This document shows, one piece after another, positions 59,450 to 64,000 of a stretch of 64,000 bases of DNA; position 1 is the stretch's first letter, and every line of letters starts with the position of its first letter. This DNA comes from Sacculina carcini (lineage: Eukaryota > Arthropoda > Thecostraca > Sacculinidae). Location: assembly GCA_916048095.2 (NCBI GenBank), contig OU696584.1, positions 8,607,444-8,671,443 on the forward strand. The letters are read 5' to 3'. The notes below the pieces were generated by a model that was given only the letters and a program-made list of their open reading frames with translations, did no database searches and was not told where the DNA came from. A program made the translations under genes and the position numbers.

Positions 59450-60112
59450 ACATACCATACCACACCATATCACACATTAACACCATATCACACATTACCA
59501 CCATATCACACATTAACACCATATCAAACATTAACACCATATCACACATTAATACCATATCACACATTCACACCATATCACACATTACCACCATATCACA
59601 CATTGACACCATATCACACATTAACACCATATCACACATTAACACCATATCACACATTAACACCATATCACACATTAACACCATATCACACATTAACACC
59701 ATATCACACATTACCACCATATCACACATTAACACCATATCAAACATTAACACCATATCACACATTAATACCATATCACACATTAACACCATATCACACA
59801 TTACCACCATATCACACATTAACACCATATCACACATTAATACCATATCACACATTAACACCATATCACACATTACCACCATATCACACATTAACACCAT
59901 ATCACACATTCACACCATATCACACATTACCACCATATCACACATTAACACCATATCACACATTAACACAATATCACACATTAACACCATACCACACATT
60001 ACCACCATATCACACATTACCACCATATCACACATTACCACCATATCACACATTACCACCATATCACAAATTACCACCATATCAGAAATAAACACCATAT
60101 CACACATTAACG
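59450..60112. repeat. 18-bp minisatellite ACCATATCACACATTAAC, about 36 copies
   Basis: Head-to-tail 18-mers with variants (TACC, TAAT, TCAC, TGAC). Eighteen being a multiple of three leaves both strands open: (TPYHTL)n on plus and (MCDMVL)n on minus. No start context, flanking coding sequence or conservation supports a gene. Confidence 0.95.
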
Positions 60113-61380
60113 CACAATTTGCACGCATCAACATTTACATAGATATTATTGGATATTGGCATGTCTTGTTTGATAGCTGTCATCCATTTCTTTCGAAGCA
60201 CCTCCTCTTTCGGTGAACAGAAAAGGCTCACTTTGGAGCCACTATTGTAGTTGTCTTTGCACCCGGACACACATCATTTATCTGGCATGTTTCCTGAACA
60301 AAATAATAACAAAATACTGATACACTAAACTTGGGGTTCTCAACCTTTTGATGGTTCCATACCACCAATGTATTGTCAAATATGGTTCAATACCCGCGAC
60401 TTACTTGACTGTTCAAATAATTATCACCAATCGTATCATTATTTGCCAGTTTGTCTTCCAGATCCACGAATATTTCAATCGCTTGAATTTACTGTAATTT
60501 AGATACGGATTACTAGGAAATAACCAATGATAAGTTTGTTATTTTATTATTATTTTATTATATTATTTATTTTATTACTTATAATATTATTTTAGCTATT
60601 GTTAATTTATAGCGGTATCCAGAAATTTAATCCCATACCTCCGACCTTTGATTCCCATTCCACCAAGGGGTATGGATACTCCCGGCTAATAACCACAGGA
60701 CTAAACAATCACAACGCAATACCAGCTTTTTCAAACAATGGGAGTAAGAATCGTAAGATGTAATAGAGAATGTCATTATTAAGATATTAAACGCAGCGCA
60801 TAGAATGATCAAATATTTGGAAAAGATTGAAACATATGTTAACTAATTCAACAAAATCAGGTTCAACGGAAGAGATAAATGAGTGAGCATTTATTGATTT
60901 ACCTTTTACTGCGAAAGGTGAAATTCTCCGGAACACACCAATCTAATAATACTTGAAGTAAGCTTGCGGGAAACACTGCAACACTGCTTAAAGTATGATA
61001 GAAGCAACAGCGAATGCAAACGCTTAATGCCACTGCAATTGTGAACGCAATACTAACAGAAACACGTCGAACTAACTACGCTGCACTGAAAATATAATGC
61101 GCACAACGCCACAAACACAATTATCACAGCGAACACACGTAAAATCGCAAAACGCGCAACGCCACAAATACACACAACACCACAACCACGCAGTGACAAC
61201 ACCACACAGCGTTAGCGTTTCAACGATTTGTAGCTGAGTCATTAGCATCGGTTTGTAGCTGAGTCATAGCAAGATGTGATACCCAGGTAGCGTTAGGACG
61301 GACGGGCTGACGTAACACCCCCCATGGGGAGGGGATGGAAAGGCCTTGTACTTAGGTGGCGTTGGCTCGGGCGACCTCTA
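60113..61380. other. AT-rich region without a supported gene
   Basis: Contains a hAT-like terminus (GGGGTTCTCAACCTTTTGAT at 60332) and a (TTA)n stretch at 60535-60600. 61020-61200 is A/C-rich with CACAAACAC/CGCAACGCC motifs. 61205-61275 has a short direct repeat of TTTGTAGCTGAGTCAT. No gene seen. Confidence 0.45.
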
Positions 61381-61384
61381 AGTA

Positions 61385-61560
61385 CTTGCAGGCCGCGGTT
61401 TTGACCACGCTTTTGCCCCAATTTTTACTATGTTTCGTAAAGTCTCTCTGAAACTCAAGTACCGTGATGTATACTAAATTCAAACATATATTAATCTTGC
61501 ATTGTCGGTTTTATGTTTCTGACATTTTTACTCTCGCATCTGTGTACTTATGTGTGTGTG
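61385..61560. repeat. Partial copy of the unit's last block
   Basis: GGCCGCGGTTTTGACCACGC, then TTTTTACTATGTTTCGTAAA and TTAATCTTGCATTGTCGGTT, matches 55783-55930. It precedes copy D by about 0.5 kb, in the same order as the 55.8-kb segment precedes copy C. Confidence 0.7.
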
Positions 61561-61959
61561 CAACTTTATTTATTCTTCGTGTCTGTACGCTAGTTTGACA
61601 AAAAACGTAAATTGTCAATTATTACACCTTCTACACATAGAATATATTTATACACATACTTATTTAGTTTGTTATAAGTTTGGGTTTGTGCATTTCAATT
61701 TCAGCTGTCATATTCCTGATTAAACTAGTATTTCTCTAATTCCCACTCTCTCTCTCTCTGTATTTCTATTGGTGGTAAAACTGCTTGTAATCTTCTCATG
61801 TCACGGCATTTGCAATAAATTAAAAATAATGATAATAATAATAATGTTTTAGGCAGGGTTTGTTTCGTGGCAATGTTTTTGAGACGTCCAAAAATCCGAA
61901 GAAATACAACCTGTATGTGTATATGTTTACTAATACATATTGGATAAAAAATTTAGCAG

Positions 61960-62560
61960 ATTATAATTAGGTAAGTATTTAAGAATGTAAACTTATAAAT
62001 ATTAATAGATATGAGGTTTCTTGGGACGCGACGTCCCCAGAAGTAGCCGTATTCATGTCCTAGCGCCATCTAGTGACAAAAAATGACACTACATAAACAA
62101 GAAAACTTAATCCTAATACGTTATAGCGAAATAAAACTTGAACAATTGAGATAGGAAAGTGTGTATAAATAAGAAAAAACATAAATATTGACAATAAATA
62201 CAATAATAATGTTGAAACACCTCAAAGAAACACAAAACTACCACTGAATGAATTAAACTGAAAGTTGTGTCTATTCCACGTTCATTGTCAATGTCTGTGG
62301 TCCGATGCGGCCTGCACATAAGCTAACAGTGAAGTCAAACATGACAGAACCAAGCGAAATGTGTGGGGCAACTCACCAAGATTACAGAGTCTGGGGCAAC
62401 TCAGCAGAGAAACAATGAAACAAGGAAACTTGAAGTTGAACAGAAACCTGGGGAAACTCAGCAAGAAAATGCAGGCTGCGACTTTGACCACACTTTTGAT
62501 CTTTGAATTGGTGAATATTTTGCCTTTCCACTTTAGATTTTGCACAAACTTCGCGGGGAG
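61960..62560. repeat. Four-block non-coding unit, copy D
   Basis: CGCCATCTAGTGA (62064), TTGAGATAGGAAAGTG (about 62146), GTGGTCCGATGCGGCCTGCA (62298), GGCTGCGACTTTGACCACAC (62474). Very close to copy C. Confidence 0.85.
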
Positions 62561-62718
62561 CAAATAAATACACTAAATGGTTCAAAATATGTCCAGTTTT
62601 TCAAATCCTGCAGGAGATGCTAGATGTATAATTTCATAGATTGCATTCTTACCGGTTTCAAATGTTGATAATTGCGTTGCGTTGCACCATGCGTTGCAAC
62701 TGACTACGCAATGGTTTA

Positions 62719-63115
62719 TGGCGCCCCCTAGACGTACAAAAGTGCAACCACAAGACGTATTTCAGGAGATAACACGTTAATTTTTACTATCAGAGAACTA
62801 CGTAATTATAAAATAGAACAATTGAAATTGGAAAGTGCTGCTTAGCAGGGAAAACAAGTTTAACTGAAAGTTCTGCACCAAAAACAAATACAAATACCGA
62901 GTTAAACAGTGAAGTACCTCAAAATGTCGCCACAACCAGTGGATATCACAGCAGGAAGTATGGTCAAATAAATGCGGTCCGATGTTGCTTGTAAAACTCA
63001 CATAGTACGATAGTCGACAAAGATTGGTGCTGGAGTTGATTGGGTTAATCGGTGCAAGTGCATATCGTCCCGATGCAAGCAGTGACTTTGACCGCACCTT
63101 TTGCCTCGCTTGCAT
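62719..63115. repeat. Four-block non-coding unit, copy E (most diverged)
   Basis: GCGCCCCCTAGACG (62721), TTGAAATTGGAAAGTG (62822), GCGGTCCGATGTTGCTTGTA (62974), GCAGTGACTTTGACCGCACC (63079). Spacer sequence is unrelated to C/D while the blocks and their order persist. Confidence 0.65.
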
Positions 63116-63129
63116 TTTCTACCTACACC

Positions 63130-64000
63130 AGGGATTTTCAACCGAGGGTGCGATTATGGTTCATATGGGGTGAGAAAATTACTGTAATTGTTTTAAAGAA
63201 TATATTTTTCAAAGATATTATATGTTATGCATTATATTTTTCCTGAAAAACGTAGTTTTACTTAATCCTCTCAAAGGAATTGTATGAATGAATATTAAAT
63301 AAAAAAGTTATGTTATTACGTCGTTTGTGTTTATATATTTTCGCATAGCTATCAATAATGCAGAAGTGCGAGAGCTGTCTGCTTATTTGAAAGAGGTGTT
63401 GAACACTATGTACTGACCTATGTACTATTCTACGAAGCAAGTACACAATGATATACAGTATACTTGTAGATGAACACGAGTTATTTCACTTTACCAATCT
63501 TATCATATCGTGCGTAGTTATTGTAATTTCTAATATATATTGTAATTTGGCACTGTGATTAGTGATAGCGAATCCGGCAGGGTGAATTTGTCATAGTTGG
63601 ACAAAACGCAATCGCTCAGATGAAAAATGATGTCGCGACATGGTGAGAATTGTTGACATATTTTTTAGGAGGCTTCATCCCCCTCTTGGCCACGCCAATC
63701 ATTCAAATTCTTAGATTGTCTTACAAACCTGCCCTCTAACAACTCAGCAATGCCAATCAAGATGCAAGAGTAAAAAAACAAAACTGAAAACACCGACAAT
63801 GTATGAAACAACCATCATCCCAAGTTGAGTATGTTTACATGTGTGACGTGTTACGTCGTATTGTCCTACTGTTAGCATGCGTCACATGTTACATGTCACA
63901 CACATGTTAGCACACATGTTACACGTGTTCATAGTGATGTTACACATCACTATATTTGAGGCTAAGAGAAACAATAGAAATATAGTGAAAACTTATTAAA
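63130..64000. other. Right edge, no supported gene
   Basis: Starts with a possible hAT terminus (CAGGGATTTTCAACCGAGG at 63129). The remainder is AT-rich. 63840-63955 has short repeats of ACATGTTAC/ACATGTCAC. Confidence 0.4.

Noticed and set aside
59603..60091. 162-codon TPYHTL-repeat protein
   Set aside because: Generated by an 18-bp array with no flanking coding sequence.

Overview
The window is a piece of an animal nuclear genome. The evidence is spliceosomal introns with GT/AG borders, two long multi-exon genes of metazoan families (LLGL and TNRC18/BAHCC1/winged-eye), Tigger and hAT transposons, a tRNA-derived SINE and very dense (CA)n/(TG)n microsatellites. Nothing fixes the phylum. The mix of repeats and the LLGL N-terminus, which resembles invertebrate Lgl, suggest a non-vertebrate bilaterian.

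Layout. (1) 1-12.3 kb, minus strand: the first four coding exons of a lethal(2) giant larvae (LLGL) gene, continuing off the left edge. Its 8.9-kb first intron holds a SINE, a hAT MITE, two broken non-LTR retrotransposon ends and many CA repeats. (2) 14.3-16.5 kb: two intronless, convergent, GC-rich housekeeping genes, ZNG1/CBWD (zinc-chaperone GTPase, plus strand) and GINS3 (replicative helicase subunit, minus strand). (3) 19.1-41.6 kb, minus strand: a TNRC18/BAHCC1/winged-eye-type chromatin gene. I assembled 23 exons with consistent phase (about 1,873 codons); it ends in a Tudor-like segment and a C-terminal BAH domain. An almost intact Tigger transposon lies in the intron between the second and third identified exons, and a nested hAT element lies in the intron between the first and second. 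(4) 42-64 kb: mostly repeats. These include three weak candidate exons, several hAT MITEs, three large minisatellites, and five diverged copies of a non-coding unit that keeps four short blocks, one of them CTCF-like.

How the genes relate: they are unrelated housekeeping, polarity and chromatin genes, and I see no operon or shared pathway. The most unusual feature is the link between simple or tandem repeats and exon borders. About half of the 3' splice sites are preceded directly by (UG)n in the transcript. At four borders the splice-site region itself is tandemly copied into the adjoining intron.
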